From an uncultured Clostridia bacterium (GTDB taxonomy: Bacteria; Bacillota; Clostridia; Oscillospirales; Ruminococcaceae), in assembly GCA_947629335.1 (NCBI GenBank), contig CANRDI010000009.1:1-64000 (forward strand): 64,000 nt of DNA. Reading direction: 5' to 3'. This document shows, piece by piece, positions 24,593 through 33,256 of this stretch. Position numbers and translations under genes: made by a program. The notes under the pieces were generated by a model. The model saw only the letters and a list, made by a program, of their open reading frames with translations, did no database searches and had not been told where the DNA came from. How positions within the stretch are numbered: the stretch's first letter is position 1; every line of letters starts with the position of its first letter.

Positions 24593-26905
24593 AGTTTGTT
24601 CCTCCTGTTTTGTTTTGTTATTTTCAAGCGAATGTTTCGCTTTTATTTTCCTGTCATGCTTGGGGTTGTAAATATTGTAAAAATTCAGCCTCAGGGCATT
24701 TGTCACCACGAAAAAGCTCGAAAGCGACATCGCCAGCGCGCCGAACATCGGATTTAATCTCCACCCGAACAGCGGTATCCATACTCCTGCCGCAAGAGGT
24801 ATTCCTATAACATTGTAGAAAAACGCCCAGAACAGGTTTTGATGGATATTGCGCAGCGTCAGCCTTGAAAGCCTTATCGCCGCAGGAACGTCCGAGAGCC
24901 TGCTTTTCATAAGCACAACGTCCGCCGCGTCTATCGCTACGTCCGCTCCCGCGCCTATGGCTATTCCCGTATCGGCTCTCGTAAGAGCGGGAGCGTCGTT
25001 TATGCCGTCGCCGACCATTGCGACCCGACCTAACTTTTGATACTGTTTTACAACATCCTCTTTATCCCCAGGCATTACCTCGGCTATCACCTCGTCAATA
25101 CCCGCCGCTTTTCCGACTGCCTCGGCGGTTCGCTTATTGTCGCCCGTCAGCATAACGGTCTTTATACCCATGTTTTTAAGCTGGGATATAGCCGAGGGGC
25201 TGTCGGATTTTATCCCGTCCGCAACGGCAATTATCCCCATAAGCGCCTTTTCGCGGCAGAAAAACAGCGGAGTTTTTCCCTCGTTTGCGAGCCTGTCAGC
25301 ATTCAGGCGCATCTTTTCGGGAATGTCGCAATACGTTTCGCAAAGCCGTAAGTTTCCCGCGATATATTTTTCGTTTTCAAGCACGGCTGAAATTCCCGCC
25401 CCGCGCAAAACCTCGAATTTTTCGGGTTCTTCGGCGGTAATGCTGCTGCTTTCGGCGTGTTTTACTATAGCTTTCGCAAGCGGGTGTTCGCTGCGTTTTT
25501 CGAGCGAATAGGCTGTTTTAAGAAGGTCGTTCTCCGACATATCGCCGCAGGGCACAATGTCCGTTACGACGGGTTCGCCGCTTGTTATAGTTCCTGTTTT
25601 ATCAAGCAGGACTATTTCGGTCTTTCCCGTTTGTTCAAGAGAAACGGCGGTCTTGAATAAAATGCCGTTTTTCGCGCCCATACCGCTTCCGACCATTATA
25701 GCCACGGGCGTTGCAAGTCCCAGCGCGCAAGGGCAGGAAATAACAAGTACGGAAATTCCGCGCTCTATTGCATATCCTGCGCCGCTCCCTGCAAACAGCC
25801 ACACCGCGATTGTCACAACCGCAATCGAAATAACGGCAGGCACGAAAACTCCCGAAACCTTATCGGCTATCTTTGCTATCGGGGCTTTTGTCGCCGAAGC
25901 GTCGCTTACCATTTTTATTATCTGCGAAAGCGAGGTGTCCTCGCCGACTCTTGCCGCCTTACAGCGGATATATCCCGAAAGATTTATCGTTGCGGCGGAA
26001 ACCTCGTCGCCTGCAATCTTATCCGCAGGAATGCTCTCTCCCGTCAATGCGCTTTCGTTTACAGACGTTTCGCCCTCGATTATATATCCGTCTGCGGGGA
26101 TATTTTCTCCCGCCTTTACCGCGAAGATGTCGCCTGCTTTAAGCTGTTCTATCGGCACGGTCACTTCCTGCCCGTCCTTTATCACTACGGCAGTTTTCGG
26201 CGCAAGTTTCATAAGACTTTTCAGCGCGTCGGTCGTTTTGCCCTTAGAGCGGGCTTCGAGATATTTTCCGAGAGTTATGAGCGTTAAGATAGTTCCTGCG
26301 CTTTCGTAATACAACTCATGCATATAGGTCATTACAAGCTCATGATTTCCCGCAGCCTGAGCGTTTGACATAACAAAGGTCGCATAAACGCTGTAGATAA
26401 ATGCGGCAGATGAACCGAGCGCGACAAGCGTATCCATATTCGGCGCGCGGTGGATAATTCCCTTAAAACCGCTGATAAAGAACTTTTGGTTTATGACCAT
26501 AATTATTCCCGAAAGCAAGAGCTGGATTATTGCCATGGAAACATGATCGTCCGCCAAAAACGGCGGGAGCGGAAATCCCCACATCATGCCGCCCATGGAA
26601 ATATAAAGCAGAACTATCATAAAACCCAAACTCCAGAAAAGCCTGCGCTTCATTTTCGGAGTTTCCTTATCTTCAAGCGCACTTTCATCTGCGGCTTTTT
26701 CGGAAGGCTTATCTTTAAGCGACGCACCGTAACCTGCTTTTTCGACAGCGCTTATGATGTCGGCATTTTCTCCCCCCTCGACGCTCATTGAGTTTGTGAG
26801 AAGATTTACCGAGCATTGTTTAACGCCTTTAACCGCGCTTACGGCTTTTTCAATTCTTGCGGAACAAGCGGCGCAGCTCATTCCCGTGACATTGTACAAA
26901 ACCAT
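24383..26905 (-). CDS. copA: copper-translocating P1B-type ATPase with C-terminal CopZ domain
   Basis: An 840-residue copper exporter. Order: N-terminal metal-binding domain (GMSCAACSARIEK, residues 8-20), eight membrane helices, actuator TGES, the membrane metal site CPCALG near residue 395, phosphorylation site DKTGT near 435, SEHPLAKA near 475, hinge GDGINDAPAL near 640, and Cu(I) ligands in FYNVIG and MSLSS of the last two helices. Unusually, a second CxxC domain (KIEGMMCGHCEATVKKALEA) follows the last helix after a ~20-residue polar linker; it matches a whole CopZ chaperone and has its own start site inside the frame (see 24383-24592). It starts 9 bp after csoR, in one copper-responsive operon. 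Confidence 0.95.
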   Translation of the reverse strand: MVLYNVTGMSCAACSARIEKAVSAVKGVKQCSVNLLTNSMSVEGGENADIISAVEKAGYGASLKDKPSEKAADESALEDKETPKMKRRLFWSLGFMIVLLYISMGGMMWGFPLPPFLADDHVSMAIIQLLLSGIIMVINQKFFISGFKGIIHRAPNMDTLVALGSSAAFIYSVYATFVMSNAQAAGNHELVMTYMHELYYESAGTILTLITLGKYLEARSKGKTTDALKSLMKLAPKTAVVIKDGQEVTVPIEQLKAGDIFAVKAGENIPADGYIIEGETSVNESALTGESIPADKIAGDEVSAATINLSGYIRCKAARVGEDTSLSQIIKMVSDASATKAPIAKIADKVSGVFVPAVISIAVVTIAVWLFAGSGAGYAIERGISVLVISCPCALGLATPVAIMVGSGMGAKNGILFKTAVSLEQTGKTEIVLLDKTGTITSGEPVVTDIVPCGDMSENDLLKTAYSLEKRSEHPLAKAIVKHAESSSITAEEPEKFEVLRGAGISAVLENEKYIAGNLRLCETYCDIPEKMRLNADRLANEGKTPLFFCREKALMGIIAVADGIKSDSPSAISQLKNMGIKTVMLTGDNKRTAEAVGKAAGIDEVIAEVMPGDKEDVVKQYQKLGRVAMVGDGINDAPALTRADTGIAIGAGADVAIDAADVVLMKSRLSDVPAAIRLSRLTLRNIHQNLFWAFFYNVIGIPLAAGVWIPLFGWRLNPMFGALAMSLSSFFVVTNALRLNFYNIYNPKHDRKIKAKHSLENNKTKQEEQTMEITMKIEGMMCGHCEATVKKALEAVSGVSEAVVSHESGTAVVKLSGNVDKEALKKAVEDKDYKVTDIQ

Positions 26906-26914
26906 TTGTTTCCT

Positions 26915-27214
26915 CTATTTCATAAGTTTTCTCAGAGTTTCGACGAGTTCTTCGACGATCTCGTCGTCGCCCTCTCTGATATTATCCGCAACACACGTTC
27001 TTATATGCTCATAAAGCAAGGCTTTGTTAAATGAATTGAGCGCGGAATTTACCGCAGAGACTTGTATCAGTATATCCGTACAATAGGCGCTTTCCTCGAC
27101 CATTTTTTTAATTCCGTTTATCTGACCCGAAATTCTGTTAAGACGGTTTATGAGGCTTTTGTATTCTTCGGGGGAACGGTCTTTTCGTTTTTTTGAGCAG
27201 TCACATTCGTGCAT
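26915..27214 (-). CDS. csoR: CsoR-type copper-sensing repressor
   Basis: A 99-residue all-helical repressor of the CsoR/RcnR (DUF156) family that leaves DNA when it binds Cu(I). The ligands fit CsoR exactly in spacing: Cys45 (AYCTDIL), His70 and Cys74 (EHIRTC). The N-terminal MHECDCSKK adds two more cysteines. The DNA-binding helix region is RLNRISGQINGIKKM. It is first in the csoR-copA operon; its palindromic G/C operator lies within its own promoter (27249-27277), indicating autoregulation. Confidence 0.93.
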   Translation of the reverse strand: MHECDCSKKRKDRSPEEYKSLINRLNRISGQINGIKKMVEESAYCTDILIQVSAVNSALNSFNKALLYEHIRTCVADNIREGDDEIVEELVETLRKLMK

Positions 27215-27248
27215 AAATTCACCTCGCGTGCTTCAAGTTTACGAGTAT

Positions 27249-27277
27249 ATTATATACCCCCACGGGGTATTTGTCAA
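27249..27277 (-). promoter_or_regulatory. csoR-copA promoter with embedded CsoR operator
   Basis: Minus strand TTGACA (27277-27272), a 17-bp spacer and TATAAT (27254-27249). The spacer itself is ATACCCC-cac-GGGGTAT (plus strand 27254-27270), a G-tract palindrome like known CsoR sites. Bound repressor would cover both core elements. Confidence 0.88.
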
Positions 27278-27317
27278 GGGCAAAATGTGAAAATTTGGTG
27301 AAATTTTAGAGGCACTA

Positions 27318-27560
27318 AGTATGCAAGGACACAAGGGGGACGCTTTTAAAAAAGGGTCCCCCTTGAACCCCTCTCAAAACTTTTATGTGCCGCCGCTGAC
27401 GCGGCGGACGAAAGACAAACAGCGTTTCCTCTTTCCGACCGTGCCGCAAGCCGCGGTACGAAATTTTTTTGAAAAGGAAGTTTGGAGGGGGAGCGGGGGA
27501 ACTGTCAGGTTCTCACGCTGCTTGGCTATTCCACAGTGATAAGCAAACGAACCTTTAAAC
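27318..27560 (+). repeat. multi-hairpin repeat, diverged copy
   Basis: Reads in plus orientation: AAGGGGGAC/GTCCCCCTT hairpin (27333-27361), ACCCCTCTCAAAACTTTTATGTG linker region, CCGCCGC/GCGGCGG hairpin, then GGAGGGGGAGCGGGGGAACT and a CACAGTGA end. Unlike other copies it does not follow a coding gene in that orientation; it lies behind the csoR promoter. It explains most of the gene-free gap 27278-27621. Confidence 0.7.
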
Positions 27561-27617
27561 GGGAATGCGCCTATGAACCGAGGCAGCGAATATAGGGCGA
27601 AAAACTGCTGAAAACTT

Positions 27618-27660
27618 ATGTAAAAAAGAGAACCCACCCAAGCCTCAGCCTGAGTGGGTC
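27618..27660 (-). terminator. terminator of the surface protein gene
   Basis: Minus strand ACCCACT (27659-27653) pairs with GGTGGGT (27638-27632), followed by TCTCTTTTTT. It lies about 37 bp after the stop codon at 27697. Confidence 0.8.
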
Positions 27661-27696
27661 GTCTAAAGAAGGGTATTCTGAAAACGTCTGAATTTA

Positions 27697-29856
27697 TCAG
27701 CGTGTTTTCTTTCTTGATACAAGAACTGCCGCGCCAGCAATTGCAAACACGCCGAACGTCATTGCAATACCGCCGAAACCTGTGTTCGGGGTTTTGTTAC
27801 CGCCGCTGTTTGAATTTTCGCTGTCGGAGCTGTCGGTTGTGTCAGCAAGAGTTCCGTCCGTGGAAACAACGTATTCGCTGAAATGTTCGGTTTCAAATAC
27901 AATAACATTGCCCTCAACCGTCGCATTCATGTTCGTATATTTTCCGTCAGCTTCTACGCGGTAAACGTAGATAGTCTTGTCCTTAAACGCAGCAGGAACA
28001 GGTATCTTGACCGTAACTTTTCCGTTCGGCTGAACTGTTGTTCCGTCAGCTTTCTTGAACGAGATCTCGTAGGTTACTTTCGTTGCGTCGGTCTTGTCCT
28101 CAACCGCCTTTACGGAGAGCGCCGCGCCGTCGGCAATTACGCCCTTATTAGCGGAAGCTGTAATGCCGCTGTCAGAACTGTTGTCGGAATAGTCTACAAC
28201 AACTGTTTCCGTTGCGGGGTCTTTAACTTCTCCGCCGTAAGTTACAAAGTAAGTCTTGTCGCCTTTCTTTGCGAAGAACAGGTCTTCGGAAACCGCTACT
28301 ACATCATCAGCTTCGATCTCTGTCGAAACCGCATTCATATTCTTGTCAACAAGGTAAGCCTTTCCGTCTTTTACAACGGGAGCGCATTTACCTGCGAAAT
28401 TGTCCGCAGCGTCAAACTCTGCGAGGACTTTTCCGTCAGCGTCCATAAAGCCTGTTTTGTCGTCTTTGGTTACATACTTTAAGATAATACTATCTCCAAC
28501 GATATTAACGTCAATATCTTTATAACACTTTTTGCTTTTCCAGTTTTTAAAATCGCTTAAATTGTCCAGAACAATATATCCGTCGGCAAGAACGCCGCTG
28601 TCGTTAGAAACATCTATTGTCGCTATTGTGCATTTTTCGGAATAGTATTTTATATCAAGTGACCAAGTAGTATAATCATCTTCTCCATTGTAGAACCAAC
28701 GGTCTGTCGTGTCATCCCAATCAAATGTTTCATTGCCATAGCTTTCAACCTTACCGGTATTTGCATTATAGCCGTGTAACGTTATCGAGGGTACTTTCGG
28801 AGGTACGTCATCAAACCACACAACAGTGCCTTCACTTCCGCTGCCCCATAATATTCCGTCAAAGTTGGCTGAAGTATTGAGTTTTCCATCTTCATCAATA
28901 GATGATTCTTCGTAAATTGTTTTGCATTTTCCGTCTTTATCTACCTGTACAATATCATATTTCCAGCCGCCCAAAGCGAATTCTATATCATACTGGAACA
29001 ATCCTTTTCCAACTGCAACATCTGCATAGATATCTCCTTTGCTCGGAACACTCCAAGAAGAAATATAGACTTCAAAAAGACCCTCAATCTGAGAGTAATC
29101 TCTATAATCGTAACCATATTCATCAGTAACAACCGGTATTTTTATTTCATCGGGAATATTGTCCGATTTTGCAATAACAGTTTCTGTTTTTTTACCGTCG
29201 GGCTGAGTTACGACCAGTTTAACCTCGGTATTAACTGTCTCTTTGTAGGGTTCTTTATCTTCTTCTGTAACTGTAACTTCTTTTGTTTCAGTTTTAAAAC
29301 CAATTGAAATACCGTCTACTCTTGAATAAGTCCAAGAAGTATCAAGGTCGCAGAGATATTTTATTTCGCCGTTTTCTACCTTATAAAGCCCTCTGTATGT
29401 AACTACGTCTTGTTCTTCTTCCTCGCCCCAGTTGTTTTCAACCATTTGCTTTTCCATTTTTACAAGCTGAACATAGCCTTCTTCGGCGTTGAACATTCCC
29501 CACTTCAAGCCCGTGGTGTCGAAATCGGCTTTAAGCTTTTCGAGTGTAAGAACGCCTGTTTCTTTCCAGTTTTTGAGGTTCTCTTTGCTGAGATAACCGA
29601 TGCCGTCAAAATCAACGTCAAGATTTGCGTTTTCATCTGCCGCCCCGTTTTCGCTTGAATCAAAGTCAGCGCCCGTGATGTCAACAACGCCCACTCCCTC
29701 GACAAAGACCATGTTTGTCTTTAAGTCGGCAGTAAGCTCGGACGTCAAAAGCGTGAGCTTTTCGTCTTTCGCTTCTTCCGCAGACGCGCTGAATGCTACT
29801 GTCGAAAAAGCGACCGCCGCAGCCACTATTGACGCGGCAATTTTCCTTAGTTTCAT
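27697..29856 (-). CDS. secreted cell-surface protein with sortase-like C-terminal signal
   Basis: A 719-residue exported protein. Residues 1-27 form a signal peptide (basic MKLRK, hydrophobic core, AFSASAEE cleavage region). The C-terminus has TPNTGFGG, a membrane helix and the basic tail SRKKTR, the layout of a sortase signal, though PNTG differs from LPXTG. The middle is rich in Tyr, Trp and Asp; KTGFMDADGKVLAEF near 500 resembles a WG-type repeat. The last ~100 residues before the anchor (VTVKIPVPAAF ... TEHFSEYVVS) form an Ig-like module common in Clostridia surface proteins. The ligand is unknown. I chose ATG 29856 for GGAGGA. A structured leader with a terminator controls it. Confidence 0.85.
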   Translation of the reverse strand: MKLRKIAASIVAAAVAFSTVAFSASAEEAKDEKLTLLTSELTADLKTNMVFVEGVGVVDITGADFDSSENGAADENANLDVDFDGIGYLSKENLKNWKETGVLTLEKLKADFDTTGLKWGMFNAEEGYVQLVKMEKQMVENNWGEEEEQDVVTYRGLYKVENGEIKYLCDLDTSWTYSRVDGISIGFKTETKEVTVTEEDKEPYKETVNTEVKLVVTQPDGKKTETVIAKSDNIPDEIKIPVVTDEYGYDYRDYSQIEGLFEVYISSWSVPSKGDIYADVAVGKGLFQYDIEFALGGWKYDIVQVDKDGKCKTIYEESSIDEDGKLNTSANFDGILWGSGSEGTVVWFDDVPPKVPSITLHGYNANTGKVESYGNETFDWDDTTDRWFYNGEDDYTTWSLDIKYYSEKCTIATIDVSNDSGVLADGYIVLDNLSDFKNWKSKKCYKDIDVNIVGDSIILKYVTKDDKTGFMDADGKVLAEFDAADNFAGKCAPVVKDGKAYLVDKNMNAVSTEIEADDVVAVSEDLFFAKKGDKTYFVTYGGEVKDPATETVVVDYSDNSSDSGITASANKGVIADGAALSVKAVEDKTDATKVTYEISFKKADGTTVQPNGKVTVKIPVPAAFKDKTIYVYRVEADGKYTNMNATVEGNVIVFETEHFSEYVVSTDGTLADTTDSSDSENSNSGGNKTPNTGFGGIAMTFGVFAIAGAAVLVSRKKTR

Positions 29857-29913
29857 AGTTTGTCCTCCGTTTTCTTTTTGCGGTCTGTTATTTATTGCCG
29901 CGCAAATTCCCCG

Positions 29914-30088
29914 CAAAATAAAAAAGTGCGCAGCACGAAGCCGCGCACTTGTAAAAATGCAAGCTCCGATTGCTGCGAAACAACTCTCGTTATAACTTTC
30001 AGACAAAGCATACGAAAAAAAGAGAATGCACTTTTACCATATGGCAAAGCGTATACTTCCCCTAAAAGTTATATTAAGTTGTTTCGCA
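29914..30088 (-). promoter_or_regulatory. structured leader with terminator and possible antiterminator
   Basis: From the predicted start near 30088 the RNA begins with GCGAAACAACT, which pairs perfectly with AGTTGTTTCGC at 29985-29975. Inside, ATAACTTT (30072-30065) pairs with AAAGTTAT (29999-29992), and GTATACG (30056-30050) with CGTATGC (30014-30008). A terminator follows: AAGTGCGC/GCGCACTT with TTTTTTATTTT at 29950-29914. The loop segment TAAAAGTGC (30036-30028) is complementary to the terminator's 3' arm GCACTTTT, so the two folds exclude each other. I do not recognise a known riboswitch class. Confidence 0.6.
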
Positions 30089-30094
30089 AATAAC

Positions 30095-30123
30095 ATTATA
30101 TCACACCTTACAGCTTTTGTCAA
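30095..30123 (-). promoter_or_regulatory. sigma-A promoter of the surface protein gene
   Basis: Minus strand TTGACA (30123-30118), 17-bp spacer, TATAAT (30100-30095): perfect consensus. Transcription would start at about 30088, exactly where the leader's outer stem begins. Confidence 0.85.
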
Positions 30124-30135
30124 GAACTTTTGCAA

Positions 30136-30336
30136 AAAAAGCCCGCGCCTTGCGGCGCAGTCGGACAGCGAAAGCGCCTTTCCATTACAGCACGTTACAT
30201 AAAAGTTTTGGAAAGGGGTCAAGGTGGAAACCTTTTTCAAAAGGTTTCCCCCTTGCGCTCTTCCATTACAGCACGTTACATAAAAGTTTTGAAAAGGAGT
30301 TTGAGGGAAAACTTTTTCAAAAGTTTTCCCTCAAAA
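30136..30336 (-). repeat. two tandem multi-hairpin core copies
   Basis: Two successive core units, each with ATTACAGCACGTTACATAAAAG, at about 30180-30257 and 30262-30336. Their terminal hairpins differ: GGTGGAAACC/GGTTTCCCCC-type in the first and GAGGGAAAAC/GTTTTCCCTC in the second. A GC stem GCGCC/GGCGC lies before them at 30143-30157. Confidence 0.75.
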
Positions 30337-30374
30337 AAATTTTAATCGCATTATTTGTTGCCTTGTCTCAAACG

Positions 30375-30755
30375 CACGCACCCGTTTCGTTTTTCCGCTT
30401 GCTCCTCACTGTGGAAGAACCACACCGCGGAGGGAACCTGTCGGTTCCCCCGCTCCCCCTCCTGCGGATTGCCGTTTCAAATGCAGGCATTTGAAACGGC
30501 AATGCGGGGAAAACTCTTGTTTTCCCCGCACCCTTTAGCGCTTTGCTTGCGCAAGTTTCGCGGCTTCGCCGCGACCAGAGGGGAAAACTTTTTTGAAAAA
30601 AGTTTTCCCCTCTGGTCTTCCCTTTCAAAAAACTTTTGTGCCGCCGCTTGCGCGGCGGTCGGAAAACGGAAATGTTTTCCCTTACAGCAAGTTACATAAA
30701 AGTTTTGAAAAGGGGTTTGGGGGAAAACTTTTTCAAAAGTTTTCCCCCAAAAATT
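30375..30755 (-). repeat. full multi-hairpin repeat cassette after nfnB
   Basis: About 380 bp, the same module order as 21225-21592. The hairpin nearest the gene, GGGGGAAAACTTTT/AAAAGTTTTCCCCC, begins 10 nt after the nfnB stop at 30761. Modules differ from the clpB copy on both arms of several stems: ATTGCCGTTTCAAATGC here against ATTGAGATTTTCAAA; GCGGGG/CCCCGC against GTGGGG/CCCCAC; CCGCCGC/GCGGCGG against CCGCGCC/GGCGCGG. Confidence 0.85.
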
Positions 30756-30760
30756 CCGCT

Positions 30761-32146
30761 TTACTTGTTCCTTATGTATTCGTCCATCGCTTTTGCGGCA
30801 GTTTTTCCCGCGCCCATTGCTAAAATGACCGTTGCTGCGCCCGTTACGGCGTCGCCGCCCGCGAAAACGCCCTCGCGCGAGGTCTTTCCGTTTTCGTCGG
30901 CAACAAAACAGCCGTGCTTATTTGTTTCAAGACCTTTTGTTGTGTTTCTGATAAGCGGGTTCGGAGAAGTTCCTATCGACATTACTACACAGTCAACGTC
31001 TATCGTAAACTCGCTGTTCGGCTTTTCAACAGGTCTGCGCCTGCCGCTCGCGTCAGGCTCGCCAAGCTCCATTTCTATGCACTTCATTCCCGTTACAAAT
31101 TTATGCTCGTCACCGAGTATCTCAATGGGGTTGTTAAGGGTCTTAAAGATAATTCCCTCTTCCATTGCGTGTTCGACTTCTTCTTTACGCGCGGGCATTT
31201 CTTCAAGTCCCCTGCGGTATACTATGTAGACATTTTCCGCGCCCAGACGCTTTGCACACCTTGCTGCGTCCATTGCAACATTTCCGCCGCCTACTACCGC
31301 GACATTCGTATTCTTTTTTATAGGAGTGTCCGAACCGTCTTTATAGGCTTTCATAAGGTTTACGCGCGTGAGAAATTCATTTGCCGAGTAAACGCCCTTT
31401 AGGTTCTCTCCCGGAATGTTCATAAATCTCGGAAGTCCCGCGCCGGAGCCTATGAAAATTGCCTCATAGCCCTGCTCGAAAAGTTCGTCAACTTCTATAG
31501 TCTTTCCTATGACAACATTTGTTTCTATCTTAACGCCGAGCGCTTTGAGATTTTCAACTTCATGAGCGACTATCGCTTTGGGAAGTCTGAATTCGGGTAT
31601 GCCGTATACAAGCACTCCCCCCGCAAGGTGCAATGCTTCAAATACCGTAACATCATACCCCATTTTTGCGAGATCTCCCGCACAGGTAAGTCCGCTCGGA
31701 CCCGCGCCGATAACAGCGCACTTGTGACCGTTCTTTTCGGGAACTTTCGGAACTTCCTTACAGTTTTTGTTGTGATAGTCCGCGACAAAGCGTTCAAGTC
31801 TGCCTATTGCGACAGGCTCGCCCTTTACTCCGCGCACGCACTTGCTCTCGCACTGAGTCTCCTGCGGGCAGACGCGTCCGCAGACCGCGGGCAGAGAACT
31901 TGATTTTGCGATTATATCGTATGCACCCTCGAAATCCTTTTCGCGTATCTTCTCAATAAACGCGGGTATGTCTATCGACACGGGACAACCCGACACACAA
32001 GGCTTGTTTTTGCAGTTTAAACAGCGGTTTGCCTCGTCAACTGCCTGTTCTTCGGTATAGCCGAGAGCGACCTCGCTGAAATTTTTATTTCTGACATTAG
32101 GCTCCTGCGTCGGCATTTCGTTTTTCTTTAAGCTCATATTCGGCAT
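30761..32146 (-). CDS. nfnB: NfnB-type NADPH-dependent oxidoreductase (GltA family)
   Basis: Large subunit of the electron-bifurcating NADH-dependent ferredoxin:NADP+ oxidoreductase, also annotated as glutamate synthase small chain. The 461 residues include N-terminal cysteine clusters for two [4Fe-4S] centres (CLNCKNKPCVSGCP near 42-55, CGRVCPQETQCESKC near 88-102), an FAD site VIGAGPSGLTCAG near 148 and an NADP site VVGGGNVAMDAARC near 285. ATG 32146 follows AAGGAGGT, which lies within the end of the upstream gene. The pairing with the 279-residue NfnA homologue next door favours NfnAB over a glutamate synthase, whose large subunit is absent. Confidence 0.9.
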   Translation of the reverse strand: MPNMSLKKNEMPTQEPNVRNKNFSEVALGYTEEQAVDEANRCLNCKNKPCVSGCPVSIDIPAFIEKIREKDFEGAYDIIAKSSSLPAVCGRVCPQETQCESKCVRGVKGEPVAIGRLERFVADYHNKNCKEVPKVPEKNGHKCAVIGAGPSGLTCAGDLAKMGYDVTVFEALHLAGGVLVYGIPEFRLPKAIVAHEVENLKALGVKIETNVVIGKTIEVDELFEQGYEAIFIGSGAGLPRFMNIPGENLKGVYSANEFLTRVNLMKAYKDGSDTPIKKNTNVAVVGGGNVAMDAARCAKRLGAENVYIVYRRGLEEMPARKEEVEHAMEEGIIFKTLNNPIEILGDEHKFVTGMKCIEMELGEPDASGRRRPVEKPNSEFTIDVDCVVMSIGTSPNPLIRNTTKGLETNKHGCFVADENGKTSREGVFAGGDAVTGAATVILAMGAGKTAAKAMDEYIRNK

Positions 32147-32147
32147 T

Positions 32148-32987
32148 TTATCTTACCTCCTTAAAGAGATTGCAGACCTCTTCGCGCTTTTTGCTTTCAA
32201 ACTCGCGGTACATTGAGCCGCGTTCGAGCGCCTCGTCAAAATCTACAAGATGCCCGTCAAAATCAGGTCCGTCAACGCACGCAAACTTCGTTTCGCCGCC
32301 GACCGAAAGCCGACATCCGCCGCACATTCCTGTTCCGTCTATCATAATGGGGTTCATTGAAACAACGGTCTTAATGCCGTATTCTTTCGTCAGCTTGCAG
32401 ACGAATTTCATCATTATCACAGGGCCTATCGCAATTACCTCGTCATATTTGTTTCCCGCTTCGATAAGCTCTTTCAGAGCGTCGGTGACAAGCCCCTTTG
32501 TTCCGTAAGAGCCGTCGTCGGTCATTATTTTCAGAACGCTCGAAGCATTTTTAAATTCGTCTTCAAGAATAACAAGGTCTTTGTTTCTGAAGCCTACTAT
32601 CGAATGCACCTCACAGCCGAGAGCATTAAGCTCTTTCGCAATGGGAAATGCAATTGCACACCCAACGCCGCCGCCTACGACCGCAACTTTTTTAAGCCCT
32701 TCGGTTTCTGTTGCTTTTCCGAGCGGACCGACAAAATCCTGTATGTATTCGCCCTCGTTTTTGTGGTTTAAAAGCTCGGTAGTTGCGCCTACTATCTGGA
32801 ATATGATCGTAACCGTGCCTTTTTCGCGGTCATAATCCGCGACGGTGAGCGGTATTCTCTCGCCGTTTTCATTTACGCGCAGGATAATAAACTGTCCCGG
32901 AAGCGCCTTTTTTGCGACAAGCGGAGCTTCAATGTCCATAAGCGTAACGGTAGGATTAAGCTCTTTTTTTCTGACAATTTTATACAT
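32148..32987 (-). CDS. nfnA: NfnA-type FAD/NAD-binding [2Fe-2S] subunit
   Basis: Small subunit of the NfnAB complex, from the ferredoxin reductase / dihydroorotate dehydrogenase PyrK family. Of 279 residues, the N-terminal barrel binds FAD (PGQFIILRVNENGERIPLT near 31-49), the middle binds NAD (KVAVVGGGVGCAIAFPIA near 99-116), and the C-terminus has the [2Fe-2S] cysteines in MCGGCRLSV and FACVDGPDFDGH. ATG 32987 follows GGAGGG. It ends 1 bp before nfnB. NfnAB couples NADH and ferredoxin oxidation to NADP+ reduction, typical of anaerobic Clostridia. A promoter lies at 33023-33051. Confidence 0.9.
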   Translation of the reverse strand: MYKIVRKKELNPTVTLMDIEAPLVAKKALPGQFIILRVNENGERIPLTVADYDREKGTVTIIFQIVGATTELLNHKNEGEYIQDFVGPLGKATETEGLKKVAVVGGGVGCAIAFPIAKELNALGCEVHSIVGFRNKDLVILEDEFKNASSVLKIMTDDGSYGTKGLVTDALKELIEAGNKYDEVIAIGPVIMMKFVCKLTKEYGIKTVVSMNPIMIDGTGMCGGCRLSVGGETKFACVDGPDFDGHLVDFDEALERGSMYREFESKKREEVCNLFKEVR

Positions 32988-33022
32988 AAAACTTCTCCCT
33001 CCATAAAATCGTACTATATTTG

Positions 33023-33051
33023 ATTATAGCATATTGCTCCGAAAAATTCAA
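33023..33051 (-). promoter_or_regulatory. sigma-A promoter of nfnA-nfnB
   Basis: Minus strand TTGAAT (33051-33046), 17-bp spacer, TATAAT (33028-33023), about 35 bp before the nfnA start. Confidence 0.7.
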
Positions 33052-33125
33052 TAGTTTTTTGACCGCAAGCTGTAATTACCGTGAAAATTCGCTAAAAGTT
33101 TCAGAAAATTTTCACAAAATATGTA

Positions 33126-33154
33126 TTGACAAATTATATAATTTGCATTATAAT
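33126..33154 (+). promoter_or_regulatory. sigma-A promoter of the marR-ABC operon
   Basis: TTGACA (33126-33131), 17-bp spacer containing the palindrome ATTATATAAT, TATAAT (33149-33154). Just after it TGGAATATCCA is also palindromic. Either could be the MarR operator, giving autoregulation. Confidence 0.75.
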
Positions 33155-33256
33155 GTGGAATATCCAACAAAATTGAATTCCCTGCGGCAAAACCGCGCCG
33201 GAAGTAAAATTTAAATTATTATATTATTCAACTATTTATCAGGCGGTGAGCAAATT

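Noticed and set aside
29857..30006. N-terminal extension of the surface protein
   Set aside because: It would read through the leader stems and terminator from a TTG without a binding site, and would bury the signal peptide.
30355..30823. Several 60-110 codon ORFs in the multi-hairpin repeats
   Set aside because: They recur wherever the repeat occurs, in both strands, without start sites; the inverted repeats explain them.
30761..32146. Glutamate synthase small subunit as the main function
   Set aside because: No large subunit is present, and the coupled NfnA-type gene fits the bifurcating oxidoreductase better.
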